This document shows positions 8,688-17,350 of a stretch of 64,000 bases of DNA, piece by piece. Below the pieces are notes generated by a model. The model did not search any database. It was not told the origin of the DNA and saw only the letters and a program-made list of their open reading frames with translations. Location: NCBI RefSeq assembly GCF_011008905.1, contig NZ_JAAIVI010000017.1:1651750-1715749 (forward strand). The letters run 5' to 3'. Source of the DNA: Wenzhouxiangella sp. XN201 (lineage in GTDB: Bacteria > Pseudomonadota > Gammaproteobacteria > Xanthomonadales > Wenzhouxiangellaceae). The position numbers and the translations under genes were made by a program. Numbering within the stretch: position 1 is the first letter of the stretch; every line of letters starts with the position of its first letter.

Positions 8688-9704
8688 CTAGCTCAATGCC
8701 CGCAACGAATCCCGCCAGGCCCGAAACTCGGGCACCAGCGCCTGCTCTTCCAGATCGGCCATCGCCCGGCCATAAAGGCGCTCCAGGGTACCGGTCTCGG
8801 GCGAAGTCCAGCCGCTTTCGCTGTCGATCAAACCGCGTGCCGACTCGGGCCGACAGACCAGGACCGCGTCACAGCCGGCAGCCAGCGATCTGGAGACGCG
8901 TTCTGCCAGGCTGCCGGCCGGGCTGGCGCCGGCCATGTCCAGGTCGTCGGAAATGACCACGCCCCGGAATCCCAGGCGTTCCCTCAAGGTCTCGATCACC
9001 CAGGCGCGCGAGTAGCCTGCGGGCTCACAATCGCGTGCCGGGTAACAAACGTGCGCCATCATAACGCTGTCGAGCTCACCGGCCAATTCCGCAAATGGCG
9101 CGAGATCGTCCGCCAGTGCCTCGAGGTCGCGATCATCGACGACCACTTCGTCGTGGGAGTCCGCCTCGACCGACCCGTGACCCGGGAAATGCTTGCCGCA
9201 ACATCGCATGCCCGCATCCTTCATGCCCGCGATGTAGTGGGCGCCCAGGTCGGCAACATCGGCCGGGTCCGATGCCATGCTGCGATCGCCGATCACGCTG
9301 CTGCCGCGATCCAGATCGAGCACCGGTGCAAAGCTGAGATCGAGGCCGTGACCGAGCACTTCGGCGGCCATGACCCGACCGTGACGATAGGCCAGATCGC
9401 GGGCCCTGTCAGGATGCGAGGCGTACCACCGACCCAGCAGGGCCAGCGGCGGAAGCGGCGTGAAACCTTCACGGAAGCGCTGAACCCGCCCGCCTTCCTG
9501 GTCGACCGCCAGCAGCAGGCGCGGTGAACGCAACGCACGAATCTCTTCGCTCAGGGCACGGAGCTGCTCTGGCGATTGATAATTACGCGTGAACAGAATG
9601 ACGCCGCCGACGGCCGGTTGCCTGAGCATCTCGGCCGTCGCTGCATCAAGTGCAGTGCCATCGATACCTACGATCAAAGGCCCCAGGGGCAATTCAACCA
9701 TCAT
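8688..9704 (-). CDS. nagZ: beta-N-acetylhexosaminidase (peptidoglycan recycling)
   Basis: A GH3 enzyme of 338 residues (E. coli NagZ 341). It removes N-acetylglucosamine from anhydro-muropeptides in the cytoplasm during cell-wall recycling. The signature is KHFPGHGSVEADSHDE at about 165-180, carrying the Asp-His catalytic dyad; the nucleophile is the aspartate in VISDDLDMAGA at about 240. AVDQEGGRVQRF (about 65) is also typical. The start codon overlaps the rlmD stop by 4 bp. A nagZ next to a methylthioinosine phosphorylase gene is also found in Pseudomonas. Confidence 0.95.
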   Translation of the reverse strand: MMVELPLGPLIVGIDGTALDAATAEMLRQPAVGGVILFTRNYQSPEQLRALSEEIRALRSPRLLLAVDQEGGRVQRFREGFTPLPPLALLGRWYASHPDRARDLAYRHGRVMAAEVLGHGLDLSFAPVLDLDRGSSVIGDRSMASDPADVADLGAHYIAGMKDAGMRCCGKHFPGHGSVEADSHDEVVVDDRDLEALADDLAPFAELAGELDSVMMAHVCYPARDCEPAGYSRAWVIETLRERLGFRGVVISDDLDMAGASPAGSLAERVSRSLAAGCDAVLVCRPESARGLIDSESGWTSPETGTLERLYGRAMADLEEQALVPEFRAWRDSLRALS

Positions 9705-11026
9705 GCGCGCTCGAACAGGGCGATGGATTCAACGTGGGCGGTGTGCGGGAACATGTCGGCGATGCCAGCGCCCGCGAGTCGGAAGCCGTGATGGCTCACG
9801 AGCTCACCGGCATCCCGCGCCAGGGTGCCGGGATTGCAGGAAACGTAAACGACGCGTTTTGCACCCGAACCGGCGATCATCGGCAGGATTTCGAAGGCGC
9901 CGCTGCGCGGCGGATCGATCAGCACGCTGTCGAAACCGGCCCGATACCAGGGCCGCGCCGAGACATCCTCGGTCAGGTCGGCGACTTCCAGTTCGATATT
10001 GTCGATGCCGTTGCGGCGCGCGTTGGCCTGGGCCGCCTCGATCAGTTCGGACGCACCCTCGATGCCCGTAACCTGCCCGGCGCGCGTGGCCAGCGGCAGC
10101 GTGAAATTGCCCAGGCCGCAGAACAGGTCGAGCACGCGCTCATCGGAAGCCGGGTCCAGCAGATCAACCGCCCGATTGACCAGCGCCCGGTTGATGGCGG
10201 CATTGACCTGGATGAAATGCTGGGGATGAAAGGCCATCTCGAGGTCGAATTCATCCAGGCGATAGGTCAGTTCGTGCTGCTCCGGCCAGAGACGGTGGAC
10301 GGTATCCGGTCCCTTGGGCTGCAGGTAGACCGCAATGCCGTTGTCATCCGACCAGCGCTTTAGCGCCACAAGGTCTTCCGTGGTCAATTCGCGCAGGTGG
10401 CGAATGACGATGGCCGAAGCCTCGTCGCCACTGGCGGTCTCGATCTGCGGTACCGCGTCGGCCACCGACAACTCACCGAGCAGGTCGGAGAGGCTCTGGA
10501 GGCGGTCACTGAAATCCGGGTGCAGCACGCGGCAGTCGCCCACGTCCGCGACAAAACGCCCCTGCGGCTCGCGGAACCCCACCAGCACGCGCCCCTTGCC
10601 CCGCACCAGCCGGGCGCTCAGGCGACTGCGGCGGCGGTAGTACCAGGGCTTGGCCGAAATCGGATCCCACCACTCGCCGGGGCTGACCCCGCCGATGCGT
10701 TCGAGGTTATCGACCAGGCGCTTGTGCTTCCACTCGACCTGGGCAGCGTGATCGAGATGCTGCAGCGCGCATCCTCCGCAACGATCGAACCAGGGACAGT
10801 CGGGCTCGACCCGCTGGGGAGAGCCTTCCAGCACTTCCTCGCAGAGCGCTTCATCGAAGCGCCGGTTGCGCCCGATGATCTTTGCCGAGACTCGCTCGCC
10901 CGGCAGCGCGCCGTGCACGAACACGGCCTTGTCTTCATGCCGCCCAACCCCGCGCCCGTCGTGCGAAAGATCGTCGATCTCTATCGTGATCGGCTCCGTC
11001 GGCAAGCGCCGGCGTCTTCTACCCAT
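9701..11026 (-). CDS. rlmD: 23S rRNA (uracil-1939-C5)-methyltransferase
   Basis: A 441-residue RNA methyltransferase of the TrmA/RlmD family. The order is an N-terminal TRAM domain, an iron-sulfur cluster motif (CPWFDRCGGC with a further Cys in DCRVLHPDF), a SAM-binding fold (VLDLFCGLGNFTLPLA, about 300), and the catalytic YVSCNPGTLARD near 395. The ATG at 11026 is chosen because the upstream 20 codons of the open frame lie inside an inverted-repeat cassette and would encode a low-complexity leader; the chosen start gives MGRRRRRLP, typical of the family. It begins a tightly packed run with nagZ, mscS, hpt and mtiP. Confidence 0.95.
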   Translation of the reverse strand: MGRRRRRLPTEPITIEIDDLSHDGRGVGRHEDKAVFVHGALPGERVSAKIIGRNRRFDEALCEEVLEGSPQRVEPDCPWFDRCGGCALQHLDHAAQVEWKHKRLVDNLERIGGVSPGEWWDPISAKPWYYRRRSRLSARLVRGKGRVLVGFREPQGRFVADVGDCRVLHPDFSDRLQSLSDLLGELSVADAVPQIETASGDEASAIVIRHLRELTTEDLVALKRWSDDNGIAVYLQPKGPDTVHRLWPEQHELTYRLDEFDLEMAFHPQHFIQVNAAINRALVNRAVDLLDPASDERVLDLFCGLGNFTLPLATRAGQVTGIEGASELIEAAQANARRNGIDNIELEVADLTEDVSARPWYRAGFDSVLIDPPRSGAFEILPMIAGSGAKRVVYVSCNPGTLARDAGELVSHHGFRLAGAGIADMFPHTAHVESIALFERA

Positions 11027-11035
11027 GAAAACTCG

Positions 11036-11103
11036 TTGGCTGGTTAGCTGGTTGGCTGGTTGACTTGTTGACGGGTTAACCAGCAAACCAGCTAACCAGC
11101 CAA
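11036..11103. repeat. inverted repeat built of GGTTRGCT-like units
   Basis: Left arm 11036-11064 and right arm 11075-11103 are 29 nt each and pair at 27 positions, with a 10-nt loop. Each arm is three to four near-copies of an 8-nt unit (GCTGGTTG/GCTGGTTA). It lies between ydbL and rlmD. The same unit recurs at 30994-31025, 31155-31174 and 32174-32210. Confidence 0.8.
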
Positions 11104-11116
11104 CAAGCGAACGGTT

Positions 11117-11698
11117 CTATTTTTGCGTCCATTCACCATCGGCGGTCTGGTAATACCAGCCGGGCTTTGCATTGGCGATCCAGCGCCGGGCGAAAGTATC
11201 GCGGATTTCCGGTTCCCACTCGGGGTGGCCGTTGGCAATGGCAATCTCGCGATAGACGGCGTTGCGGTCGGAGTTCTCCTCGCCGACCACACGCTCGAGG
11301 TTACGCCGTTCGGACAGGCCCACGGCCGAGCGGTCGCGGATCTCGACCAGACCATTGTTGGAAAACCCGATGGCACCGGCTTCGTACCAGGTGGTCAGCT
11401 GTTCGCGGTGGCGCTCGCTCATGCGTTGCTTGATGTCCTGGATCTGCGGCGTATCGATATCGATATCGGGGGCCTGTGCGTGCGCCGATGCCACGGGCGA
11501 GAGCGCGTGCCAGCGCGAACTCCGTGCTGCCTGGGAGCCGTTGGAAGGCGCTGCGGGTGCATCCTCGCCCAGCACATCGCGGATGAACCGATCGGCCGCA
11601 CGCTCCGCCGCCGCCTCGGGAAAGTAGACATTGATGGTGACGCAGGCCGCCAGGGTGAATACCGTGGCAAGGGCCGTCAGGGAGACAAAGCGGTTCAT
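11117..11698 (-). CDS. YdbL-type DUF1318 lipoprotein
   Basis: A 193-residue predicted lipoprotein. The signal peptide ends in the lipobox LAAC, after which the mature protein starts CVTINVYFPEAAAERAAD, the usual start of DUF1318 lipoproteins. The C-terminal half (IKQRMSERHREQL, then GEENSDRNAVYREIA) is the DUF1318 domain, and E. coli YdbL is the reference protein. The family belongs to the envelope system around YdbH, a large protein linked to lipid transport. The ATG at 11698 gives a proper signal peptide; the frame is open to 11737. It lies 90 bp upstream of rlmD across an inverted-repeat cassette, so co-transcription is uncertain. Confidence 0.85.
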   Translation of the reverse strand: MNRFVSLTALATVFTLAACVTINVYFPEAAAERAADRFIRDVLGEDAPAAPSNGSQAARSSRWHALSPVASAHAQAPDIDIDTPQIQDIKQRMSERHREQLTTWYEAGAIGFSNNGLVEIRDRSAVGLSERRNLERVVGEENSDRNAVYREIAIANGHPEWEPEIRDTFARRWIANAKPGWYYQTADGEWTQK

Positions 11699-11866
11699 GA
11701 GCTGTACTCCGGCTGGGAATGGCTGACAATCTCTCACGCAGAGCCTGAATTATGCCTGAATCGAATCATTCCGGCGGAACGGCGGCCCAAATGCGGCACG
11801 GCAATCCTGGAACAGACGGTTGTCAAACAGAACACGCGAAAGCGGTGAATATCACGTTTGCCCCGC

Positions 11867-13240
11867 CTACATCTCATCGGCCGCAGCCAGCGCATCGACC
11901 AGCCTGCGGCAGCCGCGGGCAGTGATCTTGACCTTGACGCCCTTGAGGTTGGCTTCGGGCACGAGGGCCCGGTCAAAGCCCTGCCCGGCCGCTTCGCGCA
12001 GGCGCTCTTCGCCGTTGTAGACCGGCCTCAGCTCGCCCGCCAGGCCGACCTCGCCGAAGGCGACCAGGCCCTTCGGTAGTGGCTTTTCGCGCAGCGAGGA
12101 CTTGAGCGCCAGCGCGATAGCCAGGTCGCTGGCGGTCTCGGAGATGCGCATGCCGCCGGCCACGTTGACAAACACGTCCTGATCGCCAATCTGGATGCCG
12201 GCGTGGCGGTTCATCACCGCCAGCAACATGGCCAGGCGATTGGGATCGATGCCTACGGCCACACGCCGCGGGTTGGACAGGCTCGAAGGGGCCACCAGAG
12301 CCTGCACTTCCACCATCAGCGGCCGCGTCCCCTCGCGCGTGACCAGCACACAACTGCCCGGCGCCGGCTCTTCCTGGCCTGACAGGAAGATGGCCGAAGG
12401 GTTGCCGACGGCTTTCAGGCCCTTGTCGGTCATGGCGAACACACCCAGTTCGTTGGCCGCACCGAACCGGTTCTTGACCGCGCGAATCAGGCGATAACGG
12501 CTACCGGAGTCGGACTCGAAGTACAGCACGGCATCAACCATGTGTTCGAGGACACGCGGCCCGGCCAGCGCGCCTTCCTTGGTGACGTGCCCGACCAGCA
12601 CCACGGCACAGCCGGTCTGTTTGGCGAACTGCACCAGCCGGGCAGCACATTCGCGTACCTGGGCGACCGCACCGGGCGCCGACTGCAGCGACTCGGTCCA
12701 GAGGGTCTGGATGGAATCGACCACCATGAAGTCCGGCTTGCGCTCGGCTGCCGTGGCCAGGATCACTTCCAGGCTAGTCTCGGTCAGGCAGTCAAGCCGG
12801 CCGGGGTCAAGCCCGAGTCGACGCGCCCGCATTGCGACCTGCGCGGCCGATTCCTCGCCGGTGACATACAGGCTTCCACGTGCTTCGGACAGGGCATCCT
12901 GCGCCTGCAACAGCAGGGTCGACTTGCCGATGCCCGGATCACCGCCGAGCAGCACGACCGAGCCCGGAACGAGCCCGCCGCCGAGCACGCGATCGAGCTC
13001 GCTCAGACCCGAAGAGAGCCTGTCGCTGGCCGCCTCGGCCCGCACCTCGGCCAGGTTGCTCACCTTCGCCGAGGCCGTACCCGACCAGTTGCCGCGCCCT
13101 TTCGGTCCGCGTGATGCCGCCGTCTCGACGACCCCCTCCTCGAGGGAATTCCACGCCTGGCAGTCCGGGCACTGGCCGGACCACTTGGGAAAACTCGCGC
13201 CGCACTCGCGGCAGGTATAAACTGACTTCGCCTTGGCCAT
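11867..13240 (-). CDS. radA: DNA repair protein RadA
   Basis: A 457-residue RecA-like helicase that drives branch migration in recombination and repair. The N-terminal C4 zinc finger (CRECGASFPKWSGQCPDC) is followed by the Walker A loop GGDPGIGKSTLL (about 100), the RadA-specific KNRFGAANELGVF motif (about 255) and a Lon-like C-terminal domain. Length matches E. coli RadA (460). The ATG at 13240 begins MAKAKSVYTC; the frame is open to 13369 through an AT-rich spacer repeat and that extension is not real. It is divergent from pspF. Confidence 0.97.
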   Translation of the reverse strand: MAKAKSVYTCRECGASFPKWSGQCPDCQAWNSLEEGVVETAASRGPKGRGNWSGTASAKVSNLAEVRAEAASDRLSSGLSELDRVLGGGLVPGSVVLLGGDPGIGKSTLLLQAQDALSEARGSLYVTGEESAAQVAMRARRLGLDPGRLDCLTETSLEVILATAAERKPDFMVVDSIQTLWTESLQSAPGAVAQVRECAARLVQFAKQTGCAVVLVGHVTKEGALAGPRVLEHMVDAVLYFESDSGSRYRLIRAVKNRFGAANELGVFAMTDKGLKAVGNPSAIFLSGQEEPAPGSCVLVTREGTRPLMVEVQALVAPSSLSNPRRVAVGIDPNRLAMLLAVMNRHAGIQIGDQDVFVNVAGGMRISETASDLAIALALKSSLREKPLPKGLVAFGEVGLAGELRPVYNGEERLREAAGQGFDRALVPEANLKGVKVKITARGCRRLVDALAAADEM

Positions 13241-13285
13241 GGCAATATTCTGACAGACATCGGAGCCGAGAGAGTCCGTGCCTAC

Positions 13286-13421
13286 ATTCGAATCAGAAAT
13301 TCGAAATACGAAACTCGAAAATACGAAACAAATTCGAAATCCCAAGCACGAAACAAAACACTTCAGCAAATCGCTGCTTCAGGTGTCTGTTTCGGATTTG
13401 GTGCTTCGGATTTCGGATTTT
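13286..13421. repeat. AT-rich spacer cassette of (T)TCGAAAT/ACGAAAC units
   Basis: The radA-pspF spacer is much more A+T-rich than its neighbours. The left half is seven or more near-copies of a 7-9 nt unit (ATTCGAAAT, ACGAAACT, ACGAAACA). The right half carries the reverse complement (TTTCGGATT, TTCGGATTT). The segment 13335-13354 pairs with 13389-13415 except for a 7-nt extra unit in the right arm. This is the same architecture as the cassettes at 17239, 23158 and 29934, but with a different unit. Confidence 0.75.
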
Positions 13422-13474
13422 GGTGTCATCCTGCAACCCGCGCAAGGGAATCACACCGGCATGCTGACAGCCCG

Positions 13475-14479
13475 ATGAACCGAACTGAGCAGCCAATTAT
13501 CGGTGAATCGCCCGCCTTTCTCGGCGTGCTTGAAGACGTCTCGCGCGCGGCCGAGTTGAACCGGCCGGTGCTGATCGTGGGCGAACGCGGTACCGGCAAG
13601 GAAGTCGTCGCCGAGCGCCTGCACTTTCTTTCTCCACGCTGGGATCAGCCGCTGGTGCGGCTCAACTGCGCGGCCATCAGCGAGCCCCTGCTCGAATCCG
13701 AACTATTCGGCCACGAAGCGGGCGCCTTTACCGATGCGGCCCGGCAACGCACCGGCCGCTTCGAGCAGGCCGATGGCGGCACCCTTTTTCTCGACGAACT
13801 GGCCAGCACCTCCCTGGCCGTGCAGGAAAAGATCCTGCGCGTGATCGAGTACGGCCGGTTCGAGCGCCTGGGTTCGTCCAAGACCATTGAAGTCGACGTG
13901 CGCGTTGTCGGCGCCAGCAACGTCGATCTGCCGACCCTGGCCCGGCAAGGCCGCTTCCGCGCCGACCTGCTCGATCGCCTGGCCTTTGACGTGATCACCC
14001 TGCCGCCCCTGCGCGAGCGGCGCGAGGATATCCTGCCCCTGGCCGAGCATTTCGCCATCCGCATGGCACGTGATATCGGCTGGGAGCTGTTTCCCGGTTT
14101 CAGTCGCGAAGCCGCCGAGGCGCTGCTGACCTGGCACTGGCCGGGCAACGTGCGCGAACTCAAGAACGCCGTCGAGCGAGGCGTCTATCGCCATCCCGAG
14201 CCGGACCAGCCCATCGCCGAGATACAGTTCGACCCGTTCGAGTCACCCTGGCGTCCAGGCGAAACGGGAAGCGACACGCAGGACGGCGAACTCCGGCTGC
14301 CGACTGAACCAATCGACCTGCGCGCCTTTCTCGATGCCACGGAACGCCGGCTGGCACGCCACGCACTGACCGTCAACGGCGGGCACCAGGGCAAGGCGGC
14401 CAGCTGGCTCAAGCTCAGCTACGACCAGTTCCGGGGCGTACTGAGAAAACACGGCCTGAGCGGCAAGAAGTCCGACTAA
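13475..14479 (+). CDS. pspF: sigma-54-dependent activator, PspF-like
   Basis: A 334-residue protein that is an AAA+ activator domain plus a FIS-type helix-turn-helix with no N-terminal sensor domain, as in E. coli PspF (325). Visible motifs are Walker A GERGTGKE (about 32), Walker B GGTLFLDELAS, RADLLDRLAFDV, LPPLRERREDI and WPGNVRELKNAVERG. The DNA-binding helix is in GKAASWLKLSYDQFRG. The sigma-54 contact loop reads GAFTDA instead of the usual GAFTGA. PspF activates the phage-shock genes under membrane stress. No pspA, pspB or pspC is adjacent; upstream is a repeat and radA. The stop overlaps the stop of the convergent gene by 4 bp. Confidence 0.85.
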   Translation: MNRTEQPIIGESPAFLGVLEDVSRAAELNRPVLIVGERGTGKEVVAERLHFLSPRWDQPLVRLNCAAISEPLLESELFGHEAGAFTDAARQRTGRFEQADGGTLFLDELASTSLAVQEKILRVIEYGRFERLGSSKTIEVDVRVVGASNVDLPTLARQGRFRADLLDRLAFDVITLPPLRERREDILPLAEHFAIRMARDIGWELFPGFSREAAEALLTWHWPGNVRELKNAVERGVYRHPEPDQPIAEIQFDPFESPWRPGETGSDTQDGELRLPTEPIDLRAFLDATERRLARHALTVNGGHQGKAASWLKLSYDQFRGVLRKHGLSGKKSD

Positions 14480-16065
14480 GCCGGCCCGGACATCACCCGA
14501 TTTCGCCCACCCCGCTTGGCCCGGTAGAGTGCGTCGTCGGCGCGCTTGAGCAATTCACCGAAACTGTCGACCTCTTCCTCCAGACCGACCAGGCCGATGC
14601 TGACGGTGAGATTCATGCTTCCGTCGGGCAATTCGACCGGGGTCTGCTCGACGCGCCGTCGCAAGGACTCTGCCAGCCGACCCGCCGGGACCGCATCGAT
14701 GTCGCGCAGTACGACGGCAAACTCCTCGCCGCCGGTGCGGCCGATCAGGTCATCTTCGCGCAGGGTTGCTCGGCAGATGCGGGCAAAAACCTTGAGGGCC
14801 TCGTCACCGACCGGGTGTCCCCAGGTGTCGTTGACCGACTTGAAGTGGTCGAGGTCCATGATCATCAGCGCCAGGCCGCTGCCACTGCGTCTCGCCTCCT
14901 GGAACAGGTCGCGCGCCCGCCGCAGAAAACTCCTGCGGGAACTCAGCCCGGTCAGGGAATCGGTCGAGATGAGCCGGCGCAGTTCCTCTTCGGTACGCAG
15001 CGCCCGGATTGCGCCGCCGATCACGCCGGCGGCCACCTGCAGGGCGTCGATCTCGGCCTGCCCCCAGGCGCGCGCCGTCGTGCAGTCGTCGAAGCCGATC
15101 AGGCCCCAGAAACGGCCGTCCATGAAGATCGGCACAACCAGGATGGAGACGATGTCCTGGGCTTCCAGTAATTCACGCTCGGCCTGCGGCAGTTCCTTGA
15201 CCACACCGTGGACGACCTGCCCGGACTCGAGCAGGGGCTGCCAATCCGGTATGGCCTCGTCGTAGGGCATCCCCTGCATGTCGGGGTTGTCGATCTCGGC
15301 CCGGATGCCGGCGCGGCACCACTCGAAGCGCATGTCGGCGACAAGCCGGCCGGTATCATCCTCGGTGCGATTTTCGAAGACGTAGATTCGGTCAGCACTG
15401 ACCGCTTCACCCAGCACACCCAGGGCCCGGACCATCACTTCGTCCTTGTCACGGGCCGTGAAAAGCAGGCGTGCACCCCGGGCCAGGCTGGCCAGGATGA
15501 CCTCACGCGACTTGAGCTCTCGCTCGGCCCGTATCCGGGCGGTGACATCGCGCGAAATCCCCTGGATTGCCGTGACCTCGCCAGCCTCGTCGATCACCAG
15601 GGTCGCCATCACTTCGACCACCACTTCTTCCCCTGCCGCGGTGCGCTGGCGCAGCTCCACCCGGTAAGGCTCGGTCGGATCGAAACGCCCACCCTTGTAG
15701 GCACGAATACGATTCTCGATCAGGCGGCGAACCCACTCGCGTTGCTCGGGCACGACCGATTGTGGAAAGGTCTCGCCCATGGCCTGCTCGACCGAAATTC
15801 CGCGCAGGCGCGCGACGGCCGGGCTGATGTAGGTGTAGGACAGCTCCGGCACTTTCAGCGTCCAGATCACATCGGTGGCATTCTCGGCCAGCAGGCGATA
15901 GCGTGATTCCGACTGGGCCAGGCGCTCGCGGGCATCGCGCGCACTCTCGAGCGCTTCACGCAATCGGCGATGAAATTGCCGGCGTATGATCGCGGCGGCG
16001 ACAACCAGCCCGATCAGTAACCCGATAACGCCGCCCAGTCCCAGTTGCAGCAAACTATCCCTCAT
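14476..16065 (-). CDS. PAS-GAF-GGDEF diguanylate cyclase
   Basis: A 529-residue signalling protein. It starts with one membrane segment (GGVIGLLIGLVVAAAII), then a short coiled coil, a PAS domain (SESRYRLLAENATDVIW, about 45-170, with a PAC tail ending GISRDVTARIRAE), a GAF domain (about 190-350) and a GGDEF domain (DSLTGLSSRRSF). The catalytic motif is GRTGGEEF, an active variant, so c-di-GMP synthesis is expected. The RxxD-type inhibitory site is not obvious. The ATG at 16065 places the membrane segment at the N-terminus; the open frame extends to 16152. It lies convergent to pspF and divergent from tdh. The ligand is unknown. Confidence 0.92.
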   Translation of the reverse strand: MRDSLLQLGLGGVIGLLIGLVVAAAIIRRQFHRRLREALESARDARERLAQSESRYRLLAENATDVIWTLKVPELSYTYISPAVARLRGISVEQAMGETFPQSVVPEQREWVRRLIENRIRAYKGGRFDPTEPYRVELRQRTAAGEEVVVEVMATLVIDEAGEVTAIQGISRDVTARIRAERELKSREVILASLARGARLLFTARDKDEVMVRALGVLGEAVSADRIYVFENRTEDDTGRLVADMRFEWCRAGIRAEIDNPDMQGMPYDEAIPDWQPLLESGQVVHGVVKELPQAERELLEAQDIVSILVVPIFMDGRFWGLIGFDDCTTARAWGQAEIDALQVAAGVIGGAIRALRTEEELRRLISTDSLTGLSSRRSFLRRARDLFQEARRSGSGLALMIMDLDHFKSVNDTWGHPVGDEALKVFARICRATLREDDLIGRTGGEEFAVVLRDIDAVPAGRLAESLRRRVEQTPVELPDGSMNLTVSIGLVGLEEEVDSFGELLKRADDALYRAKRGGRNRVMSGPA

Positions 16066-16134
16066 GCCCCAATAATACGCGGATCGACCGCCCGCACGCG
16101 AACCACCACCGCAAAACCGGAAGTCCCCGTCCCT

Positions 16135-16140
16135 TATAAT
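16135..16140 (+). promoter_or_regulatory. candidate -10 box (TATAAT) upstream of tdh
   Basis: A perfect TATAAT ends 29 nt before the tdh ATG. GGAG at about 9 nt before the ATG is a plausible ribosome-binding site. No good -35 was found, so support is partial. Confidence 0.4.
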
Positions 16141-16169
16141 GGGCGACTTCATTTCACGCGGAGTTTCCC

Positions 16170-17225
16170 ATGACGAGCACGATGCGCGCGCTGGTCAAGC
16201 CCGAGCCTGCTCCCGGTCTGGAACTGCGCGAGGTTCCAGTTCCCTCGCCCGGCCCGAACGACGTTCTGATCAAGCTCGAGAAGACCGCGATCTGCGGCAC
16301 CGACCTGCACATCTATCAGTGGGACGAGTGGTCGCAACGCACCATCCGTCCGCCCCTGATCCTGGGCCACGAGTTCGTCGGCCGCATCGTCGCGCTGGGC
16401 TCAAGCGTGCGCGGCTATGAAGAAGGCCAGCGCGTGTCCGCCGAAGGCCATGTGGTCTGCGGAGTCTGCCGAAATTGCCGCGCCGGCAAGCCGCACCTTT
16501 GCCCGCATACCGAAGGCATCGGCGTCAACCGCGACGGCGGCTTTGCCGAGTACGTCGTGGTGCCGGCCACCAACCTGTGGCCGATACCCGATCAGATTCC
16601 CTCGGAGCTGGCCGCCTTCTTCGACCCCTTCGGCAACGCCGCGCACTGCGCGCTGCAGTTCGATCTGGTCGGCGAAGACGTGCTGATCACGGGTGCCGGT
16701 CCGATCGGCATCATCGCCGCGGGAATCGCCAAGCATGTCGGCGCACGCCATATCGTCGTCAGCGACGTCAACGACTATCGCCTGCAACTCGCGCGCGACA
16801 TGGGCGCCACCCGGACTATCAACGTCACGCAGGAAAACCTGCGCGACATTCGCGAAGAACTCGATATCGACGGCTTCGACATCGGCATGGAAATGTCGGG
16901 CAACCCGCACGCTTTCCGCGACCTGCTGACGCTGATGTACAACGGCGGCAAGGTCGCCCTGCTCGGCCTGCTGCCGAAGGACACCGGCGTCAACTGGGAC
17001 CAGGTCATCTTCAAGGGCCTGGAAGTGCACGGCATCTACGGCCGGCGCATGTACGAAACCTGGTACAAGATGACGCAGATGGTGCTCACTGGCTTTCCGC
17101 TACACAAGGTGCTGACTCACCAGATTGCCATCGACGACTTCGAAACCGGTTTCGAACTGATGGCCTCGGGCCAGTGCGGCAAGGTCGTCTGCGACTGGAC
17201 CGGCAAGGTGGCTGCGGAACGATAG
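16170..17225 (+). CDS. tdh: L-threonine 3-dehydrogenase
   Basis: A zinc-dependent medium-chain dehydrogenase of 351 residues (E. coli Tdh 341) that oxidises threonine to 2-amino-3-ketobutyrate with NAD+. The catalytic zinc site is in [14 protein letters not shown] and GHEFVGR; the structural zinc site is [15 protein letters not shown] at about 103-117. The nucleotide-binding fold is [13 protein letters not shown]. It is followed by kbl, 125 bp downstream, which encodes the next enzyme; an inverted-repeat cassette lies between them. Confidence 0.97.
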   Translation: MTSTMRALVKPEPAPGLELREVPVPSPGPNDVLIKLEKTAICGTDLHIYQWDEWSQRTIRPPLILGHEFVGRIVALGSSVRGYEEGQRVSAEGHVVCGVCRNCRAGKPHLCPHTEGIGVNRDGGFAEYVVVPATNLWPIPDQIPSELAAFFDPFGNAAHCALQFDLVGEDVLITGAGPIGIIAAGIAKHVGARHIVVSDVNDYRLQLARDMGATRTINVTQENLRDIREELDIDGFDIGMEMSGNPHAFRDLLTLMYNGGKVALLGLLPKDTGVNWDQVIFKGLEVHGIYGRRMYETWYKMTQMVLTGFPLHKVLTHQIAIDDFETGFELMASGQCGKVVCDWTGKVAAER

Positions 17226-17238
17226 GCTGAGCTTTTGA

Positions 17239-17322
17239 AACCGCAGATTTCGCAGATTTGCGCAGATTGATTCTTGAGAAAATTGTTCTATAAATCTGCG
17301 TTAATCTGCGTAATCTGCGGTT
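17239..17322. repeat. inverted repeat of CGCAGATT units between tdh and kbl
   Basis: Left arm 17239-17268 holds three copies of CGCAGATT; right arm 17293-17322 holds three copies of AATCTGCG. The 30-nt arms pair at 27 positions and the three mismatches fall exactly in the 1-2 nt joints between units. The loop is 24 nt and A+T-rich. No terminator-like T tract follows. Confidence 0.85.
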
Positions 17323-17350
17323 CCCAAAAACCTCAAGCGAGCTAACAACC

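Noticed and set aside
7527-9527. Long plus-strand open frame (666 codons) opposite mscS and nagZ
   Set aside because: It is the antisense shadow of two well-supported genes; GC-rich codon bias leaves the opposite strand open. No recognisable motif in its translation.
17239-17322. Possible CRISPR-like array
   Set aside because: Units are 8 nt, abutting and inverted across a loop; there are no spacers of uniform length and no cas genes.
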